From the NCBI RefSeq assembly GCF_033763495.1, contig NZ_JANRKL010000048.1:10533-74532 (forward strand): DNA of 64,000 nt. The letters are read 5' to 3'. A program made the position numbers and the translations under genes. The stretch comes from Haliscomenobacter sp033763495 (GTDB lineage Bacteria > Bacteroidota > Bacteroidia > Chitinophagales > Saprospiraceae). The notes beneath the pieces are model-generated. The model was given only the letters and a program-made list of their open reading frames with translations. It was not told the origin of the DNA and made no database searches. Below are positions 1-8,019 of the stretch, piece after piece; position 1 is the stretch's first letter, and every line of letters starts with the position of its first letter.

Positions 1-347
1 GGCTCAATGACCAAATTCCCATCAAATTCGAGGTAGAAGGGAACCCCGAGCAGGTTTTGATTACTCCACTGATTTTGATTACTTTTCTGGAAAATGCTTT
101 TAAACACGGAGTGGGGAACAATAATCCCAATGCCTGGGTGAACATCAACCTCAGAATTGACCAAAATTCTTGTACCTATATTGTCGAAAACAGCAAATTA
201 CCCGCTCAAACCGCTGGCGAAAAATCTGGCATTGGCCTGCAAAACGTTCGCCGCCGACTGGAGTTGAGTTACCCCGCCCAATATGAACTGATCGAGGAAG
301 ATCGTAAAGACAGTTATTTTGTACAACTTAAACTGGATTTGTCATGA
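1..347 (+). CDS. LytS-type sensor histidine kinase, C-terminal part (cut by window edge)
   Basis: The open frame runs in from the left edge (codons in phase with base 3), so only the last ~115 residues are present. They form the HATPase_c domain typical of LytS/YehU-type kinases: LITFLENAFKHGV is the N-box, and KSGIGLQNVRRRLELSYP is the G-box region with the GxGLxNVxxRL signature of this family. The kinase would phosphorylate the response regulator that follows: its TGA stop overlaps that gene's ATG in an ATGA junction, implying translational coupling. The sensor region lies outside the window, so the signal is unknown. Family assignment is secure; the stimulus cannot be inferred. Confidence 0.9.
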   Translation, partial: LNDQIPIKFEVEGNPEQVLITPLILITFLENAFKHGVGNNNPNAWVNINLRIDQNSCTYIVENSKLPAQTAGEKSGIGLQNVRRRLELSYPAQYELIEEDRKDSYFVQLKLDLS

Positions 348-1099
348 ACAATATGCTGAATTGCTTGATCGTAGATGATGAACCACTGGCACGCAAACTC
401 CTCAGTGACTATGTTCAAAAAGTACCCTACCTCAAGCTTTTGCGCACTTGTTCAGGCCCGATGGAAGCTTTGGAATTTTTGCGGGACAACCCAGTTGATT
501 TGTTGTTTTTGGACATTCAAATGCCTGAAATCACTGGGCTAACCTTATTAAAAATCCTGCAAAAAAAGCCTTGGGTGATCCTCACCACAGCTTATTCTGA
601 ATACGCACTCGAAAGTTACGACCTGGATGTAGTAGATTATTTGTTAAAACCCATCACCCTGGAACGCTTTTTGAAGGCCATGGAAAAAATTAATCAGAGA
701 ATGCAAGGCATTGCCAATCAACAATTGCCCTCTGAACAAGTACCTGCACCAGCCGCTGTGGTTGAACCAGGACCTGCCTATATTTTCGTCAAAGACGGTA
801 CCAAACTGGTAAAGGTCAAGATAAGTGAAATCATGTATGTGGAAGGGATGAAAGACTACGTGGCCATCCACACCCCTCAGCAGCGCATTGTCACCCTGCA
901 AAGATTGAAAGCCATGGAGGAACAATTGCCTGAAAACCAGTTTATCCGCATCCACAATTCTTACATCGTAGCCCTGGAGTGGCTGGATTCCATCCATAAA
1001 GAAAAAGTCAAAGTTGGCAATGCGCTGTTGCCGATTAGTGATTCCTACCGCAAATCGTTCAAGGACTTTATCGAAAAGAACCACATCAAGATGGATTAA
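344..1099 (+). CDS. LytTR-family response regulator
   Basis: 251 residues. An N-terminal receiver domain (about 1-120) has the acidic pair DDE at 11-13, phospho-acceptor Asp57 in LFLDIQMP, and the conserved Lys102 in YLLKP. After a Pro/Ala-rich linker (about 125-143) comes a LytTR DNA-binding domain (about 145-248; IMYVEGMKDYVAIHT, LPENQFIRIHNSYIV). It is the cognate partner of the kinase upstream, with which it overlaps by 4 bp. LytTR regulators bind direct repeats upstream of targets; the targets here are unknown. It converges on kdsB with only 7 bp between the stops. Confidence 0.95.
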   Translation: MNNMLNCLIVDDEPLARKLLSDYVQKVPYLKLLRTCSGPMEALEFLRDNPVDLLFLDIQMPEITGLTLLKILQKKPWVILTTAYSEYALESYDLDVVDYLLKPITLERFLKAMEKINQRMQGIANQQLPSEQVPAPAAVVEPGPAYIFVKDGTKLVKVKISEIMYVEGMKDYVAIHTPQQRIVTLQRLKAMEEQLPENQFIRIHNSYIVALEWLDSIHKEKVKVGNALLPISDSYRKSFKDFIEKNHIKMD

Positions 1100-1106
1100 T
1101 GACTTT

Positions 1107-1841
1107 TTAAAGTAAATTTTTTGCTTTCTCCAAATCTTCAGGTGTATCTACTCCCACGATAGCCTGATTGGTCAATTCAACATAAATGGACTTTCCATGG
1201 TACAACCAACGCAGTTGCTCTAATGCTTCTAATTGCTCCAGTTCAGCCATAGGAAGTGGGGCAATTTCCAATAAAGTGGAGCGCAAATAACCATACAGCC
1301 CGATGTGCCGATAGTGGATTCCTTGGGCCAGCCATTCTTCCTTAGGTAAATTGCGTAGGTAGGGAATGGTACTGCGACTAAAATAAAGTGCCAGCTTTTG
1401 TGCATTGTATACCACCTTGACCACATTCGGATTGAACAATTCGGTCTCATCCTTAATGGGCATTGCGAGGGTTGCAATTTCGGCCAGCCCTCGCCGCAGT
1501 GGATTGGCTACTTTTTCAATTTGTTCATAATCTAAAAAGGGCTCATCCCCCTGAACGTTGAGTACTACCTCATAATCGGGAAAAGAAAGGGCCACTTCAG
1601 CACAACGGTCGGTGCCACTTTGGTGGGTTTCACTGGTCATGTGTACTTTTCCTCCAAAATCCAGGACATGATCAAAAATCCGCTGGTCATCAGTGGCCAC
1701 CACCACTTCATCCAGGGCGGGCGCAGCCATTACCCTTTCATACACGCGCTGGATGAGTGACTTGCCGTTGAGATCTGCCAGGGGTTTTCCCGGGAAGCGG
1801 GTTGACGCATATCGAGCCGGGATAATACCAAGAGTTTTCAT
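1107..1841 (-). CDS. kdsB: 3-deoxy-manno-octulosonate cytidylyltransferase (CMP-Kdo synthetase)
   Basis: 244 residues, the usual family length. It activates Kdo with CTP to give CMP-Kdo for the inner core of lipopolysaccharide, in the cytoplasm. Visible motifs: the nucleotide-binding loop IIPARYASTRFPGKPL (6-21), SGTDRCAE (75-82), the metal-binding NVQGDEPF (95-102), and near the C-terminus LEQLEALEQLRWL and GVDTPEDLE. The start is an ATG read from 1841 downwards; a plus-strand LysM gene diverges from it across a 66-bp gap. It stands alone rather than in an LPS operon, which is common for Bacteroidota kdsB. Confidence 0.96.
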   Translation of the reverse strand: MKTLGIIPARYASTRFPGKPLADLNGKSLIQRVYERVMAAPALDEVVVATDDQRIFDHVLDFGGKVHMTSETHQSGTDRCAEVALSFPDYEVVLNVQGDEPFLDYEQIEKVANPLRRGLAEIATLAMPIKDETELFNPNVVKVVYNAQKLALYFSRSTIPYLRNLPKEEWLAQGIHYRHIGLYGYLRSTLLEIAPLPMAELEQLEALEQLRWLYHGKSIYVELTNQAIVGVDTPEDLEKAKNLL

Positions 1842-1907
1842 ACCTTTGCAAGGGTTTAAAAGCCTGTAAAAATGGTGAATTATTAAACTCCAAACATACT
1901 GAAAACT

Positions 1908-2756
1908 ATGTGGAAAATCTTATTGCTCTTGTTGCCTGGCTACGTTTTTGCAACTGGAGACAGTTCGCATTACTTGACTCCCAAAGATACCATCATATTG
2001 AGTATCAGCGCCAGTGAAGAAAAAATATTTGAGCACAAGATTGTAAAAGGGCAAACAATCTTTTCGCTGGCCAAGTTTTACGGGCTAAAGATGGATGAAT
2101 TACGTCACCTCAATCCCAGCCTGAATTTTGACGTTGTAAGCCCCAATCAAAGCATCAAAGTAGTGATTCCCAACCGTGCCATTATCCGATACCGGGAACC
2201 AAAGTTTAATCCCCGAATTTATACCCCGGTTTATTATCGGGTAAAAAAGGGGGACAATCTTTTCAGGCTCAGCAAAGTTTATTTCCGCATGCCAGAAGAC
2301 ACCATCAAAGCCAGAGCAAAACTAAAACAAGGCAGTTTGCAGCCCGGCCAATTGATCCACATAGGTTGGATGAGCCCCCAGGCAATTCCAGCGGAATGGC
2401 ATACCAGGCCAGCGCTGTCGCCCTCCTTAAAAAAAGCAGTGGACCTCAAAAAGATATTTGATGCCTACTCCGAGAACAAAAAGAAAGTAGCTACGGCCCA
2501 GCAAGGTATAGCGGTATGGCAAAAAGAAGCACCCGCTGCCCGGAATTATTATGCTCTACATGACAAAGCTGCAAAAGGCTCGGTCATTGAGTTGCACAAC
2601 CCCGTGACCAAAAGAACCGTTTATGCTGAAGTGCTGGGTAAAATTCCCGCTACGGCCTATTCAACCAATGTTGTGGCGATCCTTTCTCCGAATACTGCAA
2701 AACTTTTGGGGGCGAAGGATGCCAACTTTTTTGTAAAAATCAAATACTATAAATAA
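1908..2756 (+). CDS. Secreted protein with two LysM domains and a C-terminal RlpA-like (DPBB) domain
   Basis: 282 residues. A short hydrophobic leader (LLLLLPGYVFATG) suggests export to the periplasm. Two LysM peptidoglycan-binding modules follow: about 43-92 (FEHKIVKGQTIFSLAKFYGL) and about 107-152 (YYRVKKGDNLFRLSKVY). The C-terminal ~80 residues (ARNYYALHDKAAKGSVIELHNP ... LGAKDANFFVKI) resemble the double-psi beta-barrel of RlpA-like proteins as found in Bacteroidota LysM proteins; that assignment is by pattern only. Probable role: cell-wall binding or remodelling. The gene ends 3 bp before the cystathionine beta-synthase ATG, so the two are probably co-transcribed without an obvious functional link. 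Confidence 0.85.
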   Translation: MWKILLLLLPGYVFATGDSSHYLTPKDTIILSISASEEKIFEHKIVKGQTIFSLAKFYGLKMDELRHLNPSLNFDVVSPNQSIKVVIPNRAIIRYREPKFNPRIYTPVYYRVKKGDNLFRLSKVYFRMPEDTIKARAKLKQGSLQPGQLIHIGWMSPQAIPAEWHTRPALSPSLKKAVDLKKIFDAYSENKKKVATAQQGIAVWQKEAPAARNYYALHDKAAKGSVIELHNPVTKRTVYAEVLGKIPATAYSTNVVAILSPNTAKLLGAKDANFFVKIKYYK

Positions 2757-2759
2757 GGT

Positions 2760-4118
2760 ATGGACTTCCACCAAAACATCCTTTCCACCATTGGCAATAC
2801 GCCGATGGTTCAATTGCATAAAGTTGTAGCAGAGTTGCCTGCTACCGTGTTGATGAAAGTAGAAACTTTTAACCCCGGACATTCCATTAAGGATCGCATG
2901 GCCTTGAAAATGGTCCTTGATGCCGAAGAACGTGGGGATTTGAAACCTGGTGGCACCATCATCGAATGTACTTCTGGAAACACCGGGATGGGCCTTGCCA
3001 TCGCCGCTGCGGTCAAGGGGTACAAATGTATTTTCACCACGACCGATAAACAATCCAAGGAGAAAATGGATTTGCTGCGGGCCCTGGGAGCCGAGGTCAT
3101 TGTATGCCCCACCAACGTAGAATCGGATGATCCCCGCTCTTATTACTCCGTTGCATCGCGTTTAAGCAAAGAAATTCCCAATAGTTATTGGTGCAATCAG
3201 TATGATAACCTTTCCAACCGCCAGGCGCATTACGAAAGCACTGGCCCGGAAATCTGGAAACAAACCGATGGTCGGATCACCCATATGATCACCGGTGTGG
3301 GTACAGGTGGAACCATTTCCGGCACTGGCCGCTATTTGAAAGAGCAAAACCCCAATGTGAAAATATGGGGTATAGATACTTACGGGTCAGTCTTGAAAAA
3401 ATACCATGAGACCCGGGTGTTCGATGAAAAGGAAATTTATCCCTACATCACCGAAGGCATCGGAGAGGACATCATCCCAAAAAATATTGATTTTGACATC
3501 ATCGATCACCTGGAGAAAGTGACCGATAAAGATGGTGCACTCATGGCTCGCCGCCTGGCCCGCGAAGAAGGCATCATGTTGGGGTACTCGGCTGGCTCGG
3601 CGCTGGCTGGACTCTTGCAACTCAAAGACCAACTTACCGCCGATGATATAGTGGTAGTAGTCATCCACGACCACGGCAGCCGCTATGTGGGTAAAATTTA
3701 CAACGATGACTGGATGCGCGAACGGGGCTTTTTGGATACCGAACTGCGGGTGAAAGACATCATCACTCGCAAACAGGAAAAGTCATTTTATACTGTTCGT
3801 CAGAATGATACGGTACGTTTTGCTTTTGATTTGATGAAAAGTCACGACATCTCGCAGTTGCCTGTTGTCGATCAGGAAGCTATAGTTGGCTCTTTGTCAG
3901 AAAGTGCTGTGCTCAACTTTTTGCTGGAGAACCCCTTGCGCAATGGTGACCGCCCGGTAGCTGATATCATGGCGGAACCGCTACCAGTTGTGGATGAATA
4001 CCTGCCCTTTAGTCAATTGCGGAATTACATCAGCAAACAGATTCCGGCGGTTTTAGCGCGGGATAAGGCGGGCATTTACCACATCATTACACAGTATGAT
4101 ATGATTCAGACGGTGTGA
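2760..4118 (+). CDS. Cystathionine beta-synthase with CBS-domain pair
   Basis: 452 residues. A PLP-dependent fold-type II domain (about 1-320) is followed by two CBS domains (about 332-452; VKDIITRKQEKSFYTVRQND, LPVVDQEAIVGSLSES). Lys44 in HSIKDRMA is the expected Schiff-base lysine; ECTSGNTGMGLA and GVGTGGTISGTGRYL bind substrate and PLP phosphate. The usual reaction joins serine (or O-acetylserine) and homocysteine into cystathionine in the cytoplasm; the CBS pair normally senses adenosyl ligands. No N-terminal haem-binding segment of the animal enzymes is present. Cysteine synthase activity cannot be excluded from sequence, but the C-terminal CBS pair favours cystathionine beta-synthase. 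Confidence 0.93.
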   Translation: MDFHQNILSTIGNTPMVQLHKVVAELPATVLMKVETFNPGHSIKDRMALKMVLDAEERGDLKPGGTIIECTSGNTGMGLAIAAAVKGYKCIFTTTDKQSKEKMDLLRALGAEVIVCPTNVESDDPRSYYSVASRLSKEIPNSYWCNQYDNLSNRQAHYESTGPEIWKQTDGRITHMITGVGTGGTISGTGRYLKEQNPNVKIWGIDTYGSVLKKYHETRVFDEKEIYPYITEGIGEDIIPKNIDFDIIDHLEKVTDKDGALMARRLAREEGIMLGYSAGSALAGLLQLKDQLTADDIVVVVIHDHGSRYVGKIYNDDWMRERGFLDTELRVKDIITRKQEKSFYTVRQNDTVRFAFDLMKSHDISQLPVVDQEAIVGSLSESAVLNFLLENPLRNGDRPVADIMAEPLPVVDEYLPFSQLRNYISKQIPAVLARDKAGIYHIITQYDMIQTV

Positions 4119-4221
4119 GTGGGGGTAGGGATGCAATAGAGAAATACTTTGAAAGTTGTTGGATTCACAACGATAAAAATGATTTGTTTAAAATAGTGGC
4201 ATTGTATACAGTTTCTTGAAA

Positions 4222-4256
4222 GCTCATTGCCGTCAATAGCAACTGCGGCAATGAGC
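4222..4256. repeat. Perfect 11-bp inverted repeat upstream of the DUF2004-like gene
   Basis: GCTCATTGCCG (4222-4232) and CGGCAATGAGC (4246-4256) are exact reverse complements around a 13-nt loop. The hairpin lies in the 221-bp gap after the cystathionine beta-synthase gene and ~80 bp before the next start. It lacks a T-run, so it is a poor terminator. Together with the element at 4871-4982 it brackets the small AT-rich gene, which suggests a cassette-like unit (inference). Confidence 0.6.
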
Positions 4257-4339
4257 GGGGAGAGGAAGCGGAGTTGCGTATAAGACGTGTTGGGAGTCAT
4301 TTTAGACATACCGTACAAGACAATTAAAAAGAAGAAAAT

Positions 4340-4846
4340 ATGACATACTATTTATTGCCACCTTTCGGACAAATTAATTTAGATGCCTTAAATGAAGAGT
4401 ATCGTTCCGAAATAGAATTTAACGGAAAGACAATTACACTTGACATCAATTTTGCAAAGACTAACATTGAAAAAAGTGCAATGGACACAATCAAGTTTTT
4501 CATTGAGAATATTGACACTTTTGACAGACAAAATAAAGTCAACATTAATAGTGACTTTAACGATGAAAATGGAGATACAGTAAAAGAATATGTGACATTC
4601 CACATAGAAGAATTAGGAGATGAATTTTTAGAACAAATCGACATAACCAGCGACCAAACTGACAAAGAACAACAATTTTTGAAAAAGCTACATTTGACAA
4701 GAATTGGACTTTACCCAGACGGAAAATATGACGCATCTAATTTCGCTGTTTTCGATTATACAGTTAGCAAAGACTTGACAGACCAATTAATTGTTGTAAA
4801 TACGGACGAGAAAGGAAATTTAGACCATCTAAGTTGGGAAAGCTAA
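4340..4846 (+). CDS. DUF2004-like small protein
   Basis: 168 residues, acidic, with no signal peptide or membrane segment. The C-terminal part (LTRIGLYPDGKYDASNFAVFDY ... LIVVNTDEKGNLDHLSWES) resembles my recollection of DUF2004 proteins, small cytosolic proteins of unknown function often found in accessory regions; this was not checked. Translation is supported by an A-rich leader with AAAGAAGAAA just before the ATG. Base composition is clearly more AT-rich than the neighbouring metabolic genes, and the gene sits between two hairpin elements (4222-4256 and 4871-4982), as expected for a mobile cassette or an immunity/accessory gene. No function is claimed. Confidence 0.75.
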   Translation: MTYYLLPPFGQINLDALNEEYRSEIEFNGKTITLDINFAKTNIEKSAMDTIKFFIENIDTFDRQNKVNINSDFNDENGDTVKEYVTFHIEELGDEFLEQIDITSDQTDKEQQFLKKLHLTRIGLYPDGKYDASNFAVFDYTVSKDLTDQLIVVNTDEKGNLDHLSWES

Positions 4847-4870
4847 CGAGATAAAAACGAACGCACAACA

Positions 4871-4982
4871 TCGGTTTGGCAATATGGCGGCTGACGGAAT
4901 TCTAATGAACATTTGTGCTAAAACAGACATTTGGAACTTTTATGAACTTTTGTGCTAAATATCCGCCACATTGCCAAGCCGT
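4871..4982. repeat. Imperfect 20-bp inverted repeat with internal direct repeats, after the DUF2004-like gene
   Basis: Arms TCGGTTTGGCAATATGGCGG (4871-4890) and the reverse complement of 4963-4982 match at 17 of 20 positions. The 72-nt loop holds two direct copies of ATGAAC(A/T)TTTGTGCTAAA at 4905-4922 and 4942-4959 (17 of 18 identical, period 37). The 242-bp gap 4847-5088 contains nothing else recognisable. The long, imperfect stem with a structured loop directly behind a small AT-rich gene is reminiscent of an attC-like recombination site, but canonical integron core sites (GTTRRRY / RYYYAAC) are not evident. Treat as a structured repeat of unknown function. Confidence 0.65.
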
Positions 4983-5088
4983 AAACCGCTTTCGGTAACC
5001 CCACAGATCAAAAATAAAAAGAGCGAAAGGAACTAAAATATTCCTGAAATAGTTTATCTTGCAATAGAAATCAAACAAAAAATAAGAT

Positions 5089-5370
5089 ATGATCATAGCC
5101 AACCCCATCTATGACGTTATTGCCAGCGAAGAAATTCGTGACAAAATGGATGTGGAGGATGAATTGGAACGAACTTTTGATCGAGAGATGGGCAAAAAGA
5201 ATGAAATCATTGCCGAACAGGAAGAGATCATTGCCGAGAAGGATAAGAAGCTGGTTGAAGAATTTCAAAAAAACCTTGAATTGCAGCGGCAAATTGAAGA
5301 GCTAAAAAGCAAATCAAGCCTTGAAAACCGGAACAATCATTCTCTGAAAATTGCTCATAACGGGCAATAA
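5089..5370 (+). pseudogene. Internally deleted remnant of a PD-(D/E)XK (Rpn/transposase-like) family protein
   Basis: 93 residues. The first eleven (MIIANPIYDVI) match the N-terminus typical of Bacteroidota Rpn-like PD-(D/E)XK 'transposase family' proteins of roughly 300 residues, which usually continue with V-F-K-x-L/M and the nuclease core. Here the sequence jumps straight to what looks like the family's C-terminal tail: SEEIRDKMDVEDELERTFD followed by a coiled coil of EIIAEQE / EIIAEKDKK repeats (about 40-75). The catalytic core is absent, so nuclease activity is not expected. The frame itself is intact, so a short coiled-coil protein could still be made. Assignment rests on recognition of both ends of the family, not on a search. 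Confidence 0.6.
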
Positions 5371-5406
5371 AAATAGAGGATTTATATTTCAAAAAGTAGC
5401 AACAAC

Positions 5407-5865
5407 ATGCAACGTTTACAATTCACAAAAGAGATCAACACAGCAGCCCAAAAAGTTTATGAAACGATGTTGGGCTTAAAAGACAAAAGGGCCTATGAAC
5501 ATTGGACATCGGCATTCAATCCTACTTCTACCTACGAAGGAACTTGGGAGAAAGGAAGCAAAATTCATTTTGTAGGGGTGGACGAAAACGGAAAAAAGGG
5601 CGGCATGGTTTCTGAAATCGTAGAGCACCAGCCTGCCAAATTTGTATCCATACGGCATTACGGTTTTTTGGACGGGGATATTGAAGTAACAACCGGTGAA
5701 CAAGTTGAAAAATGGGCAGGCGGGCACGAAAATTATTCCTACCAGGAGAACAATGGTATAACTTCTGTTACCGTAGATATCGACACGCTAGACGAATATT
5801 TGGATTACTTCAACACCATCTATCCGCTAGCATTGGATAAATTAAAAGAGCTTTCAGCGCGTTAA
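5407..5865 (+). CDS. SRPBCC (START-like / AHSA1-type) domain protein
   Basis: 152 residues, a single SRPBCC fold: an opening strand LQFTKEINTAAQKVYETMLG, helix, then WTSAFNPTSTYEGTWEKGSKIHFVG and GGMVSEIVEHQPAKFVSIRHYG, ending with a long amphipathic helix (YLDYFNTIYPLALDKLKEL). Such proteins hold hydrophobic ligands or act in stress responses; the ligand is not inferable. It is cytosolic, with no signal peptide. The start lies 36 bp after the remnant gene upstream. It converges on copA, with the two 3' ends overlapping by 4 bp. Confidence 0.85.
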   Translation: MQRLQFTKEINTAAQKVYETMLGLKDKRAYEHWTSAFNPTSTYEGTWEKGSKIHFVGVDENGKKGGMVSEIVEHQPAKFVSIRHYGFLDGDIEVTTGEQVEKWAGGHENYSYQENNGITSVTVDIDTLDEYLDYFNTIYPLALDKLKELSAR

Positions 5866-7967
5866 TCCACCTTCTTGTACTTCAATCTTATCGCATTTCC
5901 TATCACTACCACATCCGAAAAGGCCATAAACAATGCACCCCACATCGGATTGAGGTAGCCCATGGCTGCCATGGGGATCGCCACAATGTTGTAAGCAAAG
6001 GCCCAATACAAACTTTGTTTGATGGTCAGTACCGTATGGGCACTGATGGCGAGGGCCTGAGGCAAACGTTCCAAATTGCCATTGAGCAATACAATTTGAG
6101 CGGATTGGATAGCCGCCTGAGAGCCATTGCTCAAAGAAACCCCGATGGTGGCCTTGGCCAGGGCTGGGGCATCGTTGATGCCATCTCCGACCATTGCTGT
6201 AGGTGCTTCCTGGCTCAATTGGGCAATTTTTTCCAATTTTTGCCCGGGTAATTGTTCTGCAAAAAAATGTGCAATGCCTAGCTCTTGAGCTACAGCTTCC
6301 GTTTTATGTACTTTGTCTCCACTTAAAATGTAGGGGCGAATGTTGTTGCTTTTGAGGTAGTCGATACAAGCTTTGGCTTCGGGTTTGATTTGGTCACTGA
6401 GGCTAATCGCCGCCAACTGTTCCCCGTTTTTTTGTAAAACCAAGTGCCCTTGCCCATTTTCGGAGGCGCCCAGGCGATAGCTGTTGCCTTCATCATCGTA
6501 GCCCAGCATCCCTTTGCCTTTTTCTTCTTCAACCTTGTTCAAATAAGTAGGACCAAATCTTTGCCCATTAAAAATGATTTTGCGTTCCAATTCATTGACC
6601 AGGGATTGGGCAATGGGGTGTGAAGAATGCGACTCCAGATCGTAAATGAGGTTTTGCACTTCGGCGGGCTCTACCCCTGGAGCATAATCTATGTTTTCGA
6701 TGGTGAATTGTCCGGTGGTCAAGGTCCCGGTTTTGTCAAAAACGATGTTGCGGATTTTGGCAAAAATCTCCAGGGTTTTCCCTCCTTTAACTAGAATACC
6801 GTTGCGGGCCAAACGACCTACCCCAACCATTACTGCGGTTGGTGTGGCCAATCCCATTGCGCATGGACATGAAATGACCAGCACCGCAATGGCATTCATC
6901 AGTGCGTTTTTGAAGGCAATGTCGAATAAAAAATAGCTGAGCAAAAAAGTCAAGGCTGAAATGCCCAATACGACGGGCACAAAAATGGCACTGATTTTAT
7001 CGGCCAGGCGTTGGATGTCTGGTTTGTCCTGTTGGGCGGTTTTGACGAGTTCGATCATTTGGCCCAGCACCGATTTTTTACCTACCGCCCCTACCGTCAA
7101 CTGAAAATTCCCACTCAACACCAAAGAGCCCCCAATAACCTGATCGCCAAGCTGTTTGTTAATGGGTAAACTTTCACCGGTCAACATGGATTCATCAATA
7201 GTGGCTTGGCCCATAAAAATCTCGCCATCGGCAGGCACTTTATCACCTTCGTTGACCTGGAGGATGTAGCCCGGCTGAATTTCCGGATAATGGATGCTGA
7301 TGATGGTACCGGAAGGCATGATTCGACGAGCGTGTTCGACTTGCAATTTGCTCAATTCCGAAATGGCGGTAGTGGTTTGGCTCACTGCTCGTTTTTCAAT
7401 CCAATTGCCCAGTAAAACCAGGGTAAAAATGGTGGCGCATGTTTCGTAAAAAATGTATTGTGCTTCGCCGCTGATGGTTCCGACCAGGCTGTAAACAAAA
7501 GCAGCTGTACCTCCAATAAAAATGAGCACATCCATATTCGGCATGCCATTGCGCAGCGAGCTCCAGGCGCTTTTGCCAAAGTGCCAGGTTCCCAAAATGA
7601 ACACAGGTAAACAAATGAAAAACTGCAACCAGGCATTGTGCATCAAAGACCAATGGATGCCCACTGACATCAACAAGTGCCCGCTGAGTAGGGGCAAGGT
7701 AAAAATTGCGCCAATGAGTAGTTTGCGTTCCAAGGTCCAAAATTCGGGCTTTTGCTCGGGCTCTACTACGGTATAACCGAGTTTGCGGATGCCCCCTTTG
7801 GCTTCTTCTATACTGAAATCTTCGTCGACCAGCCGAAACCGAACCTCTTTGGTTTGGAAATTGACATAGACGTCTTCCAACCCCTTGCGCTCCAGGTAGC
7901 GAGTGATACCCGCCGCACAGTTGGCGCAGTCCATTCCATCTACGGTCAGCTCGACTAGTTTTTTCAT
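5862..7967 (-). CDS. copA: Copper-translocating P1B-type ATPase
   Basis: 701 residues from the chosen ATG (MKKLVELTVDG); an ATG 30 bp further upstream would add a non-conserved decapeptide, so the start at the metal-binding domain is preferred. Order: one HMA domain with the CxxC of MDCANCAAG (Cys14, Cys17), two N-terminal helices, then the six-helix P-type core. Visible motifs: TGES (263-266), CPC in ISCPCAMGLATP (367-369), DKTGT (411-415, phosphorylated Asp), and GDGINDAPAL (594-603). It exports Cu(I) across the inner membrane at the cost of ATP. The last helix reads MAFSDVVVIGNAIRL, with Ser-Asp where many CopA proteins have Ser-Ser. No copper regulator or chaperone gene is adjacent. Confidence 0.94.
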   Translation of the reverse strand: MKKLVELTVDGMDCANCAAGITRYLERKGLEDVYVNFQTKEVRFRLVDEDFSIEEAKGGIRKLGYTVVEPEQKPEFWTLERKLLIGAIFTLPLLSGHLLMSVGIHWSLMHNAWLQFFICLPVFILGTWHFGKSAWSSLRNGMPNMDVLIFIGGTAAFVYSLVGTISGEAQYIFYETCATIFTLVLLGNWIEKRAVSQTTTAISELSKLQVEHARRIMPSGTIISIHYPEIQPGYILQVNEGDKVPADGEIFMGQATIDESMLTGESLPINKQLGDQVIGGSLVLSGNFQLTVGAVGKKSVLGQMIELVKTAQQDKPDIQRLADKISAIFVPVVLGISALTFLLSYFLFDIAFKNALMNAIAVLVISCPCAMGLATPTAVMVGVGRLARNGILVKGGKTLEIFAKIRNIVFDKTGTLTTGQFTIENIDYAPGVEPAEVQNLIYDLESHSSHPIAQSLVNELERKIIFNGQRFGPTYLNKVEEEKGKGMLGYDDEGNSYRLGASENGQGHLVLQKNGEQLAAISLSDQIKPEAKACIDYLKSNNIRPYILSGDKVHKTEAVAQELGIAHFFAEQLPGQKLEKIAQLSQEAPTAMVGDGINDAPALAKATIGVSLSNGSQAAIQSAQIVLLNGNLERLPQALAISAHTVLTIKQSLYWAFAYNIVAIPMAAMGYLNPMWGALFMAFSDVVVIGNAIRLKYKKVD

Positions 7968-7987
7968 ATTTGCTTCATTTGAAGGGC

Positions 7988-8011
7988 AGAGACGCAAAAT
8001 CTTGCGTCTCT
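7988..8011. repeat. AGAGACGCAA palindromic hairpin (copy 1)
   Basis: AGAGACGCAA (7988-7997) and TTGCGTCTCT (8002-8011) form a perfect 10-bp stem with a 4-nt loop. It sits between the superoxide dismutase stop and the copA start, both on the minus strand, where it could act as a terminator or attenuator. A second copy with the same core lies at 11699-11726, so this is a dispersed palindromic repeat. Confidence 0.8.
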
Positions 8012-8019
8012 ACACAGCA

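Noticed and set aside
4871..4982. Calling the element a true integron attC site
   Set aside because: The canonical GTTRRRY and RYYYAAC core sites could not be placed at the ends and no integrase gene is present in the window.
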